Shown: in pieces, positions 42,992 to 54,017 of the stretch
Layout of the letters: the number at the start of each line of letters is the position of its first letter
Position numbering within the stretch: the stretch's first letter is position 1
Assembly: GCF_004022485.1 (NCBI RefSeq)
Contig: NZ_CP034951.1
Span: 1,116,001 to 1,180,000 of the forward strand
Direction of reading: 5' to 3'
DNA: 64,000 nt
Source of the DNA: Aequorivita sp. H23M31
GTDB lineage: Bacteria > Bacteroidota > Bacteroidia > Flavobacteriales > Flavobacteriaceae
Translations under genes and position numbers: made by a program
Notes under the pieces: generated by a model
Told to the model about the DNA's origin: nothing
What the model saw: the letters and a program-made list of their open reading frames with translations, nothing else
Databases searched by the model: none

Positions 42992-44896
42992 TTATTTTTT
43001 ACCGTCCATTCTGTCTTTAAGCTCTTGAAGCTTGGCATTGGCATCACCAAGGGTTGGCTTGGCTTCTGCTTCGGCTGCTTCTTGTTTTCTCACAGCTTCT
43101 TTTACAATTTTCGCTTCTTCGGCTTTATGGATACTCATGTGTGAAGCAACTACTTTCTTGAATTCTTTGTTGAATTCAATAATCACAAATTCGGCTTCAT
43201 CACCTTTTTTCAACATAGAACCATCTTCCTTTTCAAGATGACGGGTTGGTACAAAAGCAACGATATCGTCGTTGAATTTAATGGTAGCCCCTTTGTCTAC
43301 TACTTCATCAATTGTAGCAGTATGCTTTGTTCCTACAGCAAATTCATTTTCGTATTTGTCCCAAGGGTTTTCCTCAGTTTGCTTATGACCTAAACTCAAT
43401 TTACGGCCTTCAACATCCAATTCCAATACCACTACTTCCAAGCTATCACCAATGTTGGTAAATTCGCTTGGGTGTTTGATTTTCTTGGTCCAAGAAAGGT
43501 CGCTGATATAGATAAGGCCATCAATACCTTCTTCTAGTTCAACAAAAACACCGAAATTAGTGAAGTTGCGAACAATACCTTTGTGGCGTGAACCTACTGG
43601 GTATTTTGCAGTAATATCAGTCCATGGGTCTGGAGTCATTTGTTTGATTCCCAGGCTCATTTTGCGCTCTTCTTTATCCATAGTCAAGATAACTGCTTCA
43701 ACCTCATCTCCTACTTTTACGAAATCTTGAGCGCTACGCAAGTGCGTGCTCCAAGACATTTCGCTAACGTGGATAAGACCTTCAACACCTTCGGCAACTT
43801 CAACAAAAGCACCGTAGTCTGCAATAACAACTACTTTACCTTTTACTTTGTCACCTACTTTAAGTTCATCACCAAGAGCTTCCCAAGGATGTGGGTTCAA
43901 TTGTTTTAGACCTAATTGGATACGTGTTTTATCTTCATCGAAATCAAGGATTACAACATTCAATTTCTGATCAAGTTCCACGATCTCATTTGGATGGTTG
44001 ATTCTAGACCAAGAAAGATCGGTAATGTGGACAAGTCCGTCAACACCTCCAAGATCCACAAATACTCCGTAAGAAGTGATGTTTTTAACAACACCTTCAA
44101 GTACCTGTCCTTTTTCAAGTTGGCCGATGATTTCTTTTTTCTGCTCCTCAATATCTGCTTCGATAAGTGCTTTATGCGAAACAACAACGTTTTTAAATTC
44201 GTGGTTGATCTTAACAACTTTGAATTCCATTGTTTTTCCAACGTACATATCGTAATCGCGGATTGGCTTAACGTCAATTTGAGAACCTGGCAAGAAAGCT
44301 TCGATTCCGAAAACATCTACGATCATACCACCTTTTGTGCGGCATTTTACGTAACCGTTAACGATTGTGCTTTCGTCGTGGGCTGCGTTTACACGGTCCC
44401 AAGCCTTAATAGTTCTTGCTTTACGGTGGCTAAGGATTAACTGACCTGTACTGTCCTCACGAACGTCGATCAATACTTCTACTTTGTCACCAACTTTTAG
44501 ATCAGGATTGTAACGGAATTCGTTCAAAGAAACAACGCCCTCACTTTTTGCGTTGATGTCGATGATTGCATCACGGTCTGTGATGAAAACTACTTTTCCT
44601 TCAACAACTTCATCATCCAGAGTATCTACGAAATTTTCCTTTACAAGTTTTTCGAATTCTTCTAGCTTACCATCATCGATAGGATCAATGCCCTCTTCGT
44701 AATTGTGCCAGTTGAAATCGGCTAGGAATTTCTCAGGATCTCTTTCCTTTAAAGAAACTTCAGCTTTTGGCTTTGAATTTTCTTTTGCCGGAGCATTTTC
44801 CGTTGTTGTTTCTTCAGGCATTTCTGCTACTGCGGTTTTTTCCTGTTCTTTTGCAGCCTTTTCTTCAGCTACTTCTTTGTTTGCTTTATCAGCCAT
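42992..44896 (-). CDS. rpsA: 30S ribosomal protein S1
   Basis: The 634-residue protein has an acidic and Lys-rich N-terminus (about 1-85) followed by six S1 (OB-fold) repeats starting near residues 98, 173, 258, 345, 432 and 519; the third to fifth carry the classic GVFVDL/GAFVEV patterns. The C-terminus is charged. S1 binds mRNA and helps initiation, which matters in a phylum with few Shine-Dalgarno sites. The long N-terminal extension is usual for Bacteroidota. A consensus promoter at 45117-45087 leaves a leader of about 185 nt with a hairpin, a candidate for autoregulation. Confidence 0.97.
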   Translation of the reverse strand: MADKANKEVAEEKAAKEQEKTAVAEMPEETTTENAPAKENSKPKAEVSLKERDPEKFLADFNWHNYEEGIDPIDDGKLEEFEKLVKENFVDTLDDEVVEGKVVFITDRDAIIDINAKSEGVVSLNEFRYNPDLKVGDKVEVLIDVREDSTGQLILSHRKARTIKAWDRVNAAHDESTIVNGYVKCRTKGGMIVDVFGIEAFLPGSQIDVKPIRDYDMYVGKTMEFKVVKINHEFKNVVVSHKALIEADIEEQKKEIIGQLEKGQVLEGVVKNITSYGVFVDLGGVDGLVHITDLSWSRINHPNEIVELDQKLNVVILDFDEDKTRIQLGLKQLNPHPWEALGDELKVGDKVKGKVVVIADYGAFVEVAEGVEGLIHVSEMSWSTHLRSAQDFVKVGDEVEAVILTMDKEERKMSLGIKQMTPDPWTDITAKYPVGSRHKGIVRNFTNFGVFVELEEGIDGLIYISDLSWTKKIKHPSEFTNIGDSLEVVVLELDVEGRKLSLGHKQTEENPWDKYENEFAVGTKHTATIDEVVDKGATIKFNDDIVAFVPTRHLEKEDGSMLKKGDEAEFVIIEFNKEFKKVVASHMSIHKAEEAKIVKEAVRKQEAAEAEAKPTLGDANAKLQELKDRMDGKK

Positions 44897-44954
44897 TTGT
44901 TAAAAAGATTGATTTTCCTTAGTTGAACAACTACTAGAAAATCAAGGGTTTGTA

Positions 44955-44995
44955 TTCTGTGATATTACAAGAACTTGTACGACTATTCCACAGAA
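44955..44995 (-). ncRNA. Candidate structured element in the rpsA leader
   Basis: TTCTGTG (44995-44989 side) pairs with CACAGAA (44961-44955 side) in the transcript, with an inner ACAAG/CTTGT hairpin. It lies in the leader 59-99 nt before the rpsA ATG. Weak evidence: one sequence only, no covariation known. Confidence 0.35.
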
Positions 44996-45086
44996 GGGTT
45001 TGTTTTGTTTAGATTTCAGTTCCTTTTATTCTTGCCTCGTCGCTAAAAGAATTTCGTCCTCTGAAGCTTATTGCGTAAGAGGGGTG

Positions 45087-45117
45087 CAAAAATAAGGTTT
45101 TTCTTTTGAAAATCAAA
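45087..45117 (-). promoter_or_regulatory. Consensus promoter of rpsA
   Basis: On the minus strand, TTTG (45117-45114), exactly 19 bases, then TATTTTTG (45094-45087) followed by GCAC. This matches the Bacteroidota consensus TTTG-N19-TAnnTTTG and is the best promoter in the window. The 324-bp gap 44897-45220 otherwise holds only the leader element. Confidence 0.8.
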
Positions 45118-45220
45118 GAGTTTGGAAATAATGATTGAAATAATTAAAAAGGTACAAGAGAACTATTAAAAATAACTCTTCTTCTGTTCCAAACATTGGA
45201 AGAGTTTATGGTTATTAGGA

Positions 45221-47866
45221 TTAAAACAACAACCCCTGACCTGTCTCATCGGTTTTTGAATCTGAATCATCTGTATTGGAAGGTACTGATCCTAATTCGG
45301 TTTCTTCAATTACATCCATTTCCTCTGGTTCTACAGGAACTTGGGGCTCATAGGGGAGCGATGGAAGTGCGTTAATTTCGAGAACCTTTTCTTTGGTAAG
45401 TTGGTTGCCCATTGCATTTATTCCCTTTATGGCAATGAATTCCTCTAAGTTCAATTCCAGATTTTCATCTCGCTCCTGGCCTCTTTTTTTGGCGAAAACC
45501 ACTTCTGCCATAGGCTTATAATCGGTAAATATTTTTTCAAGGTAGGAATTGGGATGCTCGGTAATGATAATTTCTTCTTTCTCCGGATGTTCGACCAGGA
45601 AACGCTTTACATAAAAAAGTTCTTTTTCTCCCTCCCAGTAGATAGCGCTTAATGGTTTTTTGGGCTCCCATTTCTCAAGGATGATCATATCGTCATCAAA
45701 CCGTAAGCCTAGATCTGGGGCTACGGTTTTTACCCCACCCTTTTGATTGACGATAAGGAGCCGATCTTCTTTTTTAAATTCTCCGAGAAGTTCTCCTCGC
45801 TCATCGACATTTAATCGCTGAACAGAATCATCAAACCATATTTTACGAGGTTTGAGGGTAGATAGACCTTTCTCCTTTAACTCGATTTTTCTTATGGGAT
45901 ATTTGGTGACTATATTTCCTTTCGAATTTCGTCCTTTGACCAATTGATCTGCAAAATCCAGATCGAATTTCAACTTTTTTATGCTTCCGGTTTGACGCAA
46001 ATAAATAGTTACAAGCTCTGCTTCGCCATTAGGATTCGCAGTGAAATATAGCATTTTGGATCCCTTTGCTCCGTTGGTTAAATCATATTCCCTGTCTCGG
46101 GTTACGGAAGTTACGGCAAAGCGTTTTACATAATTCGCCCCACGAGCTCCGTCTTTGTAAATAATATTGTAAATGGTGCGTTTATCCTTTTTCTTAAACA
46201 CGGCAACATGAACGATTCCCTTCCCTACAAATGTTTTGGCATCGACTTTAGTTACCATCATTTTTCCATCTTCGGTAAATACAATAATATCGTCAATATC
46301 ACTGCAATCTGCAACGTACTCATCCCGCTTTAAGCTTGTTCCCACAAATCCTTCAGCGCGGTTGACATAAAGTTTTGTGTTTCTGATTACAACCTTCGTT
46401 GCCTCTATATCATCAAAAGCGCGGATCTCTGTTTTTCGTTCACGGCCCGCACCGTAATCTTTTTTAAGTCGTTTGAAATAATCTATTGCATATTCAATAA
46501 GATGCTCTAGATGAAATTTGACCTGCGCAATACTTTCCTCTAAGGACTCTATCTTCTGCTGGGCTTTATCAATGTCAAATTTGGAAATTCTCTTAATCCG
46601 GATTTCAGTCAACCGGACGATATCCTCTTCAGTAACCGCACGTTTTAAATGTTGGATATGTGGCTGTAAACCTTTATCAATTGCAGAAATTACTCCTTCC
46701 CAAGTTTCTTCCTCCTCAATGTCACGATAGATCCTATTTTCGATAAAAATCCGTTCTAAGGAAGCGAAATGCCATTGTTCTTCCAATTCGTCCAATTGGA
46801 TTTCCAGTTCCTTTTTAAGCAATTCCACGGTCCGGTCCGTACTTCTTCTGAGCATTTCCGAAACGCCGATAAACAGGGGCTTGTTGTCCTCGATAACACA
46901 ACCCAAAGGGGAGATTGAAGTCTCGCAGGCGGTAAAGGCATAGAGTGCATCGATGGTTTTATCTGGAGAAATTCCGCTGGGCAGATAGATGTGGATCTCA
47001 ACTTCGGCAGCGGTATTATCTTCAATCTTCTTGATTTTAATCTTTCCTTTTTCGTTAGCCTTTAGGATAGTGTCAATAAGGGATGAAGTATTGGTTCCAA
47101 AAGGAATTTCGGTAATTACAAGACTGTTTTTATCCAGCTGGTTTATCCTGGCCCGGCTACGGATTTTTCCTCCGCGCATCCCGTCATTATAATTTGCGAT
47201 ATCCATTATTCCGCCCGTGGGGAAATCGGGATAAATTTGGAATCTTTTGCCTTGTAAATGCTTAATCGAAGCATCAATCAGTTCCAAGAAGTTGTGCGGT
47301 AGGATTTTAGTGGAAAGGCCAACGGCAATTCCTTCTGCACCTTGGTTTAACAATAACGGAAATTTAACCGGTAGATTGATCGGTTCTCTTCTTCGACCGT
47401 CATACGATGCCTGCCAAGTAGTTACCTTCGGATTAAAAACCACATCCAATCCAAATTTTGAGATTCTCGCCTCAATATATCTTGAAGCCGCGGCGCCATC
47501 ACCAGTAAGAATATTTCCCCAGTTCCCTTGGGTATCAATCAGAAGGTCTTTTTGCCCAATTTGAACCATTGCATCGGCAATACTTGCATCACCGTGCGGA
47601 TGATACTGCATGGTGTGCCCAACAATATTTGCAACTTTATTGTACCTGCCATCATCCAAATCTTTCATGGACTGCATAATCCGTCGTTGAACAGGTTTAA
47701 AACCATCTTCAATCGCGGGAACGGCACGTTCCAGGATTACGTAACTGGCATAGTCTAAAAACCAGTCACGGTACATACCAGTAACCTTGGTAATGGTTTC
47801 CTCGGAAGAATTATTTTCTCCTTTTGGAATTAAGTTGTCTTCATTATTGTCGAGTTCGTCACTCAT
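45221..47866 (-). CDS. parC: DNA topoisomerase IV subunit A
   Basis: The 881-residue protein has the breakage-reunion domain with catalytic Tyr130 (AAASRYIEARIS) and the QRRIM and HPHGDASIADAM segments of the 5Y-CAP region, a tower and coiled-coil (to about 480) and a C-terminal beta-pinwheel with a divergent GyrA-box region, as in ParC. The acidic C-tail (PEEMDVIEETELG) is typical of Bacteroidota. ParC with ParE decatenates daughter chromosomes. parE lies 170 bp upstream on the same strand, so the pair is likely co-transcribed; a CGCAGAGTTAC direct repeat lies between them (47938-47969). The assignment as ParC rather than GyrA rests on the parE partner. Confidence 0.95.
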   Translation of the reverse strand: MSDELDNNEDNLIPKGENNSSEETITKVTGMYRDWFLDYASYVILERAVPAIEDGFKPVQRRIMQSMKDLDDGRYNKVANIVGHTMQYHPHGDASIADAMVQIGQKDLLIDTQGNWGNILTGDGAAASRYIEARISKFGLDVVFNPKVTTWQASYDGRRREPINLPVKFPLLLNQGAEGIAVGLSTKILPHNFLELIDASIKHLQGKRFQIYPDFPTGGIMDIANYNDGMRGGKIRSRARINQLDKNSLVITEIPFGTNTSSLIDTILKANEKGKIKIKKIEDNTAAEVEIHIYLPSGISPDKTIDALYAFTACETSISPLGCVIEDNKPLFIGVSEMLRRSTDRTVELLKKELEIQLDELEEQWHFASLERIFIENRIYRDIEEEETWEGVISAIDKGLQPHIQHLKRAVTEEDIVRLTEIRIKRISKFDIDKAQQKIESLEESIAQVKFHLEHLIEYAIDYFKRLKKDYGAGRERKTEIRAFDDIEATKVVIRNTKLYVNRAEGFVGTSLKRDEYVADCSDIDDIIVFTEDGKMMVTKVDAKTFVGKGIVHVAVFKKKDKRTIYNIIYKDGARGANYVKRFAVTSVTRDREYDLTNGAKGSKMLYFTANPNGEAELVTIYLRQTGSIKKLKFDLDFADQLVKGRNSKGNIVTKYPIRKIELKEKGLSTLKPRKIWFDDSVQRLNVDERGELLGEFKKEDRLLIVNQKGGVKTVAPDLGLRFDDDMIILEKWEPKKPLSAIYWEGEKELFYVKRFLVEHPEKEEIIITEHPNSYLEKIFTDYKPMAEVVFAKKRGQERDENLELNLEEFIAIKGINAMGNQLTKEKVLEINALPSLPYEPQVPVEPEEMDVIEETELGSVPSNTDDSDSKTDETGQGLLF

Positions 47867-47937
47867 ATTTCTGTTTCCAAATTTCTGGTTTTAAACTTCC
47901 AAATCTGGAGATTCTTTTATTTATTCTACGATTTTCA

Positions 47938-47969
47938 CGCAGAGTTACACTTAGTTTTCGCAGAGTTAC
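47938..47969 (+). repeat. Direct repeat between parC and parE
   Basis: CGCAGAGTTAC occurs at 47938-47948 and again at 47959-47969. Similar words (CGCAGAGTTACGCGGAG) are frequent intergenic sequences in Bacteroidota. Confidence 0.5.
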
Positions 47970-48035
47970 GCGGAGAGTTTCTCCATAAATGTTTAAAAAA
48001 ATTACTGCACACTGCTACTGAACACCGAACACTTT

Positions 48036-49886
48036 TTATTCTTCCACCCTGTCCAATTCAACCTTCAAATTTTCAATAATAAATTCTTGTCTATCTGGAG
48101 TGTTTTTTCCCATATAGAAAGAAAGCAATTCCTCAATACTTATAGATTTATCGAGCATAACAGGATCTAATCGAATATCATTTCCTATAAAATGTTTGAA
48201 TTCATCAGGAGAGATTTCACCCAATCCTTTAAATCGGGTGATTTCCGGCTTTGGTTTCAACTTTTCAATGGCGTTGATCCGTTCTTCATCGGAATAACAG
48301 TAAATAGTTTCCCGTTTGTTTCGCACTCTAAAAAGTGGAGTCTGCAAAATATATAAATGTCCTTCCTTTATAAGTTCAGGGAAAAACTGAAGAAAAAACG
48401 TAATCAACAGTAAGCGGATATGCATTCCGTCCACATCGGCATCCGTGGCGATAACAATATTGTTATAGCGCAAATCTTCCATGGAATCTTCAATGTTCAA
48501 GGCAGCTTGCAACAAATTGAATTCCTCGTTTTCATAAACAATTTTCTTCGACATTCCGTAGGTGTTCAAAGGTTTTCCTCGAAGTGAAAAAACTGCCTGG
48601 GTATTTACATCCCGACTCTTGGTAATGCTTCCGCTAGCGGAATCACCTTCGGTTATAAAAAGAGTTGATTCTAAGTTTCGTTCATTTTTAATATCGGCCA
48701 AATGCACACGACAATCCCGTAATTTCTTGTTGTGGAGATTTGCTTTTTTGGCCCTATCTCTTGCCAACTTCCTTATCCCGCTGAGTTCTTTTCTTTCTCT
48801 TTCGGCCTGGACTATTTTTTTGTGAATAGCTTCTGCGGTCTCCGGATTTTTATGAAGATAATTATCTAACTGTGTTTTTAAAAAATCATTGATAAAAGTC
48901 CGCACCGTTGGTAGTTCGCCCCCCATATCGGTACTTCCGAGCTTGGTTTTGGTCTGACTCTCGAATACCGGTTCCATAACCTTGATGCTGATTGCCGAAA
49001 CAATTGATTTGCGCACATCGCTGGCATCATAGTTTTTATTGTAAAATTCGCGGATCGTTTTTACCAATGCCTCCCGGAAAGCGGCCAAATGCGTTCCTCC
49101 CTGCGTTGTATTCTGTCCGTTTACAAAACTGTGATATTCCTCGCTATACTGAGTCTTACTGTGGGTTATGGCCACTTCTATATCCTCTCCGCGAAGATGG
49201 ATTATTGGATAAGCCATATCCTCTTCGCTAATGGTCTCGCTCAATAAATCCTTTAATCCATTTTCGGAATAAAATTTTTCACCATTGAAATCTATGGTCA
49301 GTCCCGGATTGAGATAGACATAGTTTTTCAACATTTTTACCACATATTCGGTACGATATTTAAAGTTTTTAAAAATCCCCTCGTCCGGTATAAAAACAAC
49401 CTTGGTCCCTTTTCGCTTTGTAGAATCTTCAATCTGTAAATCGTGGGTAAGTTCTCCCAAGGAGAATTCCGCAGCTTTCATTTGATTATCCCGAACAGAC
49501 TCCACCTTGAAAAAAGAGGAAAGCGCATTTACTGCTTTTGTTCCCACTCCATTCAATCCTACAGATTTTTTAAAAGCGCGGCTATCGTACTTACCACCTG
49601 TATTCATTTTGGAAACTACGTCCACCACTTTCCCCAAAGGAATTCCGCGGCCGTAGTCCCGTACTTTTACTTCTTTTTCTTTAATGCGTACCTCAATAGT
49701 TTTTCCGGCACCCATTACAAACTCATCGATACAGTTGTCGATAACCTCTTTTAAAAGAATATAGATACCGTCGTCAGGCGAAGAACCATCGCCTAGTTTA
49801 CCAATATACATCCCAGGACGCATACGGATATGCTCTTTCCAATCGAGGGAACGGATATTGTCTTCGGTATATTGGGTATCAATCAT
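48036..49886 (-). CDS. parE: DNA topoisomerase IV subunit B
   Basis: The 616-residue protein has the GHKL ATPase domain ([52 protein letters not shown]), transducer, and TOPRIM domain ([12 protein letters not shown] about 407-418; [13 protein letters not shown] about 480-492). Length fits ParE-type in Bacteroidota, shorter than GyrB. It pairs with ParC to unlink and relax DNA with ATP. It is upstream of parC in the same direction. No clear promoter box was found in the 520-bp upstream gap. Confidence 0.95.
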   Translation of the reverse strand: MIDTQYTEDNIRSLDWKEHIRMRPGMYIGKLGDGSSPDDGIYILLKEVIDNCIDEFVMGAGKTIEVRIKEKEVKVRDYGRGIPLGKVVDVVSKMNTGGKYDSRAFKKSVGLNGVGTKAVNALSSFFKVESVRDNQMKAAEFSLGELTHDLQIEDSTKRKGTKVVFIPDEGIFKNFKYRTEYVVKMLKNYVYLNPGLTIDFNGEKFYSENGLKDLLSETISEEDMAYPIIHLRGEDIEVAITHSKTQYSEEYHSFVNGQNTTQGGTHLAAFREALVKTIREFYNKNYDASDVRKSIVSAISIKVMEPVFESQTKTKLGSTDMGGELPTVRTFINDFLKTQLDNYLHKNPETAEAIHKKIVQAERERKELSGIRKLARDRAKKANLHNKKLRDCRVHLADIKNERNLESTLFITEGDSASGSITKSRDVNTQAVFSLRGKPLNTYGMSKKIVYENEEFNLLQAALNIEDSMEDLRYNNIVIATDADVDGMHIRLLLITFFLQFFPELIKEGHLYILQTPLFRVRNKRETIYCYSDEERINAIEKLKPKPEITRFKGLGEISPDEFKHFIGNDIRLDPVMLDKSISIEELLSFYMGKNTPDRQEFIIENLKVELDRVEE

Positions 49887-50408
49887 AAGAATTTAATGTA
49901 GGATGGCTAATATAATTATACGGGAGCACTTGTGAAACCAATACTTCGGAAAGTAATCAACAATAAAGGAGCACCTATTGTTAGTAATTTATTTCGCTTC
50001 CAAAGGTCACGATTATTCCCATTTTTTTCAATAAAATACTATTTAATTTCAACATAAAAAAAGAAACAAAAAAGAGATGGTTATTTGGACAGTCAATCCG
50101 CTATTTTTTAAAAGAGCCAATTTATTGGAACCTAATTATAATTAAGACCCGCAGAAAAGAACTGCTAAATTTTTGTGAAGATGTCAAGCTCTATTTAGCT
50201 AAGTAAAATAGATTTTATAATTTCATATCTCCCTAACGCGGCAGATCATATTAATTTAATTGAAATTGAAGAACACACCAAGTACAATTCCCCAATGTAA
50301 AAGATCGGTACTTAAAGTTGCAACTGGGAAAGGAAGCCATTTATTTCTATTTCAATTCTTGAGAAAGAAGTAAATTTGAGAAAATCATTACAAAAACAAC
50401 AAATCTGA
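49887..50408. other. 522-bp intergenic stretch between parE and cbpA
   Basis: Divergent promoters for parE and cbpA must lie here. A -7 box for cbpA is seen at 50371-50378. No gene, repeat or structure is otherwise visible. Confidence 0.55.
50371..50378 (+). promoter_or_regulatory. Predicted -7 box for cbpA
   Basis: TAAATTTG matches the consensus 30 bp before the ATG; the GCA extension is absent. Confidence 0.4.
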
Positions 50409-51332
50409 ATGGAATTCATTGATTATTACAAAGTTCTGGGAGTTGATAAAAAGGCATCCGCCACGGAAATCAAAAAAGCATATCGCAAACTGGCGCGCAA
50501 GCTTCATCCAGATTTAAATCCCAACGACAAGACGGCTCAACAAAAATTCCAACAAATTAATGAAGCCAACGAAGTATTGAGTGATCCCGAAAAGCGCAAA
50601 AAATACGACCAATACGGAAAAGATTGGCAGCACGCCGATGCTTTTGAAGAACAAAAAAGGCAACAGCAGCAAGGTGGCGGGGGTTTTGGAGGATTTGGGG
50701 GTGGAAGACGTTATACATCTGGCGGACAAGAATTTGATGAAAGCCAGTTTTCAGACTTCTTTGAATCTATGTTCGGCGGATCTGGCGGTTTCGGTGGTGG
50801 CCAGCGAAGACAGACGGGGCAGTTTAAAGGCCAGGATATGAATGCCACATTAAGACTGAATTTAACTGATATTCTCAACAGCCAAAAACAGACCATCAGT
50901 CTTGGTGAGAAGAAAATCAGACTTACTATACCGGCGGGGGTAGAAGATGGGCAGACTATAAAAATAAAAGGCCATGGCGGCGAAGGAAGAAATGGTGGGC
51001 CAAAAGGAGATTTATACATCACTTTTGAGATATTCAACAACACCCAATTCAAAAGACTTCAAAGCGATTTGTATTCCACCGAGGAAATATCTCTCTATAC
51101 GGCGATACTTGGTGGGGAAATTACTGTCGACACTTTAACAGGACAGGTGAAACTGAAGGTAAAACCCGGAACCCAAAACGACACCAAAGTTAAATTGAAA
51201 GGAAAGGGAGTGCCCAAGTATAAAAAGGAAGGTCAAAATGGAGATTTATACATTACCTATAAAATTGCATTGCCCATGAATCTTTCAGAAAAAGAAAAGG
51301 AATTGTTTACCGAACTTTCAAAACTCAGATAA
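50409..51332 (+). CDS. cbpA: DnaJ-like co-chaperone CbpA
   Basis: The 307-residue protein has a J domain (about 4-70) with the HPD motif at 33-35, a Gly/Phe-rich linker (about 85-135) and two DnaJ C-terminal substrate-binding domains (about 145-300), without the zinc-finger module of DnaJ. That layout is CbpA. It stimulates DnaK and can bind DNA in E. coli. The next gene, overlapping by 1 bp at 51332, encodes its modulator CbpM. Confidence 0.93.
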   Translation: MEFIDYYKVLGVDKKASATEIKKAYRKLARKLHPDLNPNDKTAQQKFQQINEANEVLSDPEKRKKYDQYGKDWQHADAFEEQKRQQQQGGGGFGGFGGGRRYTSGGQEFDESQFSDFFESMFGGSGGFGGGQRRQTGQFKGQDMNATLRLNLTDILNSQKQTISLGEKKIRLTIPAGVEDGQTIKIKGHGGEGRNGGPKGDLYITFEIFNNTQFKRLQSDLYSTEEISLYTAILGGEITVDTLTGQVKLKVKPGTQNDTKVKLKGKGVPKYKKEGQNGDLYITYKIALPMNLSEKEKELFTELSKLR

Positions 51333-51622
51333 TGGCGATGGAAAAATATATTTTAGTTCGAGTTTTTAGCGAACAGGCTCAAATAGAGGATGAATTTCTT
51401 AGGAACCTAAACGATTATGGATTGATATCCTTTGAGGAACGGGAAAATGAAGTTTTTATAGATGAAAGCGATATTTCAGAAATAGAACGAATGTTTAGGC
51501 TGCATCACGATCTCGGAATTAATTATGAAGGACTTGATGCGATAAAACAAATGCTGAATCGTATGCATGCCCTGGAAAAAGAGATGGACTTACTTCGGAA
51601 GAGGTTGGGTCTGTATGAATAG
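51332..51622 (+). CDS. cbpM: CbpM-like chaperone modulator
   Basis: The 96-residue protein has a MerR-like HTH fold followed by a coiled-coil end (ALEKEMDLLRKRLGLYE). CbpM binds the J domain of CbpA and inhibits it. The first codon ATG overlaps the last base of cbpA (TAATG arrangement), so translation is coupled. An alternative start at the next Met (MEKYILVRVF) is possible. Confidence 0.88.
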   Translation: MAMEKYILVRVFSEQAQIEDEFLRNLNDYGLISFEERENEVFIDESDISEIERMFRLHHDLGINYEGLDAIKQMLNRMHALEKEMDLLRKRLGLYE

Positions 51623-51672
51623 TACAAAACCTAGAAAACCGAGAATTTAGCTCGTCAAATAAAGCCACATAG

Positions 51673-52569
51673 ATGAAAGTAAAAGCACTAATCCTTGCTC
51701 TGATATTCCCATTTTATTTCAACGCACAAACAGTTAACACCCACCCAGAAGTCTCAGATACTTTCTCTAGCTACCAGGACGATGAATCCGTTTCCCCATA
51801 TGAATGGCAATGGTTAAAGGATGGGATATGGACAGGAACGGGAATTGGATTGAGCGCGCTAGGGCTTTCTATTATTAAAAAGAAAGATGATCTTCCGGAA
51901 AACGAGATTCCTAGTTTTAAGGACCCTGTTCTGCTGCAGGAAAAAATTGACAATCTCAACTTTTTGGATAGATGGGTAGCGGGAAAACATAGTGAAAAAG
52001 CAAGTTCCCTAAGCGATATTCCTTTTGCACTCTCCTTCGCCGCTCCTCTTGCCCTTCTTTTTGACGATGACATAAACGATCATACCGGTAAATATGTAGG
52101 CTTATACATTGAGAGCCTCGCTACCACAGCTGCAATCTATACTCTTTCAGCGGGTTTGATTGATAGAAGTCGGCCGTATGTGTATGACAATAGCGGAGAT
52201 ACCGATGACGATAGAAGATTTCTAAACAATGGACAACGTTCTTTTTACTCCGGGCACGTTGCGGCTACGGCCACTGCAACTTTCTTTGCCGCCAAAGTCT
52301 ATACAGATTTTCATCCAAATGTTCAGGGAAAAGTATTTATTTGGGCGGGAGCAGCCACCCTTCCGGCGGCAGTTGGAATTTTGAGAATGGAAGCCGGTCA
52401 ACATTTCCTGACGGATGTCCTTTTGGGATATGTACTGGGCGCAAGTACAGGAATTTTGGTGCCCGAACTTCATAAGAAGAAAAATAAAAATGTCGATTTA
52501 TATCCTACTTCGGGAACTGGTTTTAATGGCGATTCATACAACGGAATGGCATTTCGATATACTTTTTAG
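51673..52569 (+). CDS. Phosphatase PAP2 family protein
   Basis: The 298-residue protein has a signal-like N-terminus (about 1-18) and four to five hydrophobic segments. The three PAP2 motifs are visible: LIDRSRPYVYD (about 162-172), SFYSGHVAAT (about 190-199) with the catalytic His, and MEAGQHFLTDVLLGYVLG (about 241-258). PAP2 enzymes dephosphorylate lipids such as undecaprenyl pyrophosphate or lipid A precursors in the envelope. It lies 50 bp after cbpM on the same strand and may be read through from it. Confidence 0.9.
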   Translation: MKVKALILALIFPFYFNAQTVNTHPEVSDTFSSYQDDESVSPYEWQWLKDGIWTGTGIGLSALGLSIIKKKDDLPENEIPSFKDPVLLQEKIDNLNFLDRWVAGKHSEKASSLSDIPFALSFAAPLALLFDDDINDHTGKYVGLYIESLATTAAIYTLSAGLIDRSRPYVYDNSGDTDDDRRFLNNGQRSFYSGHVAATATATFFAAKVYTDFHPNVQGKVFIWAGAATLPAAVGILRMEAGQHFLTDVLLGYVLGASTGILVPELHKKKNKNVDLYPTSGTGFNGDSYNGMAFRYTF

Positions 52570-52922
52570 ATGAGGTAAAGTAGATTCTGGATATTGGTTG
52601 TGAGTAATATGAAATAAACTATAGGCCGGGACGATTGGAAATACTAGAAATTAGTGGATTATATGTTACTCGTAAATCTCATCACGAATTCACCAATATT
52701 TTATATTTATTTACTAACCTGTCCTTGGTAGACAGAAAATGGAAACAAGAGGTATCTCAAAACAATACCGAATTATTCACAATTGACAAACTAGGTAGAC
52801 TTCTTTATCTCACCACGAATTCACGATTATCTTTCTTGGGTAAATTCCCTAATCCGCTACCAGATTGGTAGTATAGTGGAAATTAAAAATCAACGTTTAG
52901 ATTTCTGAAATGTGGAGCAAGG

Positions 52923-54017
52923 TTATACGTTAAAACGGAAATGCATAACATCGCCATCCTTAACAATATATTCCTTTCCTTCCACGCCCATTTTTCCCGC
53001 TTCCTTTACTTTGGCCTCACTGCCATAGGTTACAAAATCATCATATTTGATAACTTCCGCACGGATGAAACCTTTTTCGAAATCAGAATGGATAACCCCA
53101 GCAGCTTGTGGTGCCGTAGAACCAACGGGAATTGTCCAAGCCCTTACCTCCTTTACTCCTGCGGTAAAATAGGTTTGTAGATTCAATAATTTATAGGCAC
53201 TGCGAATCAGCTTAGCCGAGCCTGCTTCGTCCAGGCCCAAATCCTCAAGAAACATTTGTCGCTCTTCATAAGTATCCAACTCTGTAATATCGGCCTCTGT
53301 GCCAACTGCCAGAACAATAACCTCAGCATTCTCCCCCGCAACAGCTTCCTTTACTCGGTTTACATATTCATTACCTGAAACAGCGGAGTCCTCATCAACA
53401 TTACAGACATATAATACTGGCTTATCCGTAATAAACTGAGAAGATGTTATAAATTCAACCCGTTCCTCCTCAGATAAATCAATGGCGCGGACGGAAATTC
53501 CAGCTTCCAACCCACTCTTAACCTTCATTAAGGCTGTCTCTTCTTTCTGAGCATCTTTATTTCCTGTGCGAGCAGCACGTTTTACCTTTTCAAGCTTTTT
53601 ATCAACGGTTTCCAAATCCTTCAGCTGAAGCTCCATATCGATGGTTTCCTTATCTCTAATCGGATTGACATTTCCGTCCACATGCACGATATTGTCATTA
53701 TCAAAGCATCGCAGAACATGAAGGATCGCATCTGTCTCACGAATATTACTAAGAAACTGATTTCCCAAGCCTTCTCCTTTGCTTGCACCCTTAACAAGAC
53801 CGGCGATATCCACAATCTCTACGGTTGCCGGAAGAACACGTTCCGGGCGAACCAATTCCTCCAACTTCAACAAACGTGGGTCTGGTACATTTACTACCCC
53901 AATATTGGGCTCTATAGTACAAAAAGGGAAGTTTGCACTCTGTGCCTTGGCATTGGACAAACAATTAAAAAGAGTTGATTTCCCTACATTGGGCAATCCG
54001 ACGATACCTGCTTTCAT
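52923..54017 (-). CDS. ychF: Redox-regulated ATPase YchF/EngD
   Basis: The 364-residue OBG-like protein has the G1 loop GLPNVGKST (about 6-14), G3 [10 protein letters not shown] (about 70-79), a coiled coil (about 130-165), G4-like NVDE which prefers ATP, and a C-terminal TGS domain (about 280-364). YchF binds the ribosome and controls stress translation. It has a -7 box at 54080-54073. Monocistronic; neighbours are unrelated. Confidence 0.96.
   Translation of the reverse strand: MKAGIVGLPNVGKSTLFNCLSNAKAQSANFPFCTIEPNIGVVNVPDPRLLKLEELVRPERVLPATVEIVDIAGLVKGASKGEGLGNQFLSNIRETDAILHVLRCFDNDNIVHVDGNVNPIRDKETIDMELQLKDLETVDKKLEKVKRAARTGNKDAQKEETALMKVKSGLEAGISVRAIDLSEEERVEFITSSQFITDKPVLYVCNVDEDSAVSGNEYVNRVKEAVAGENAEVIVLAVGTEADITELDTYEERQMFLEDLGLDEAGSAKLIRSAYKLLNLQTYFTAGVKEVRAWTIPVGSTAPQAAGVIHSDFEKGFIRAEVIKYDDFVTYGSEAKVKEAGKMGVEGKEYIVKDGDVMHFRFNV

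Noticed and set aside
42992-44896. Plus-strand open frames antisense to rpsA, including a 174-codon one at 43916-44440
   Set aside because: Typical shadow frames of a highly expressed gene; no features and no start context.
52635-52871. 78-codon open frame on the plus strand between PAP2 and ychF
   Set aside because: It contains a repeated CACGAATTCAC word and shows no protein features; more likely repeat-derived non-coding DNA.
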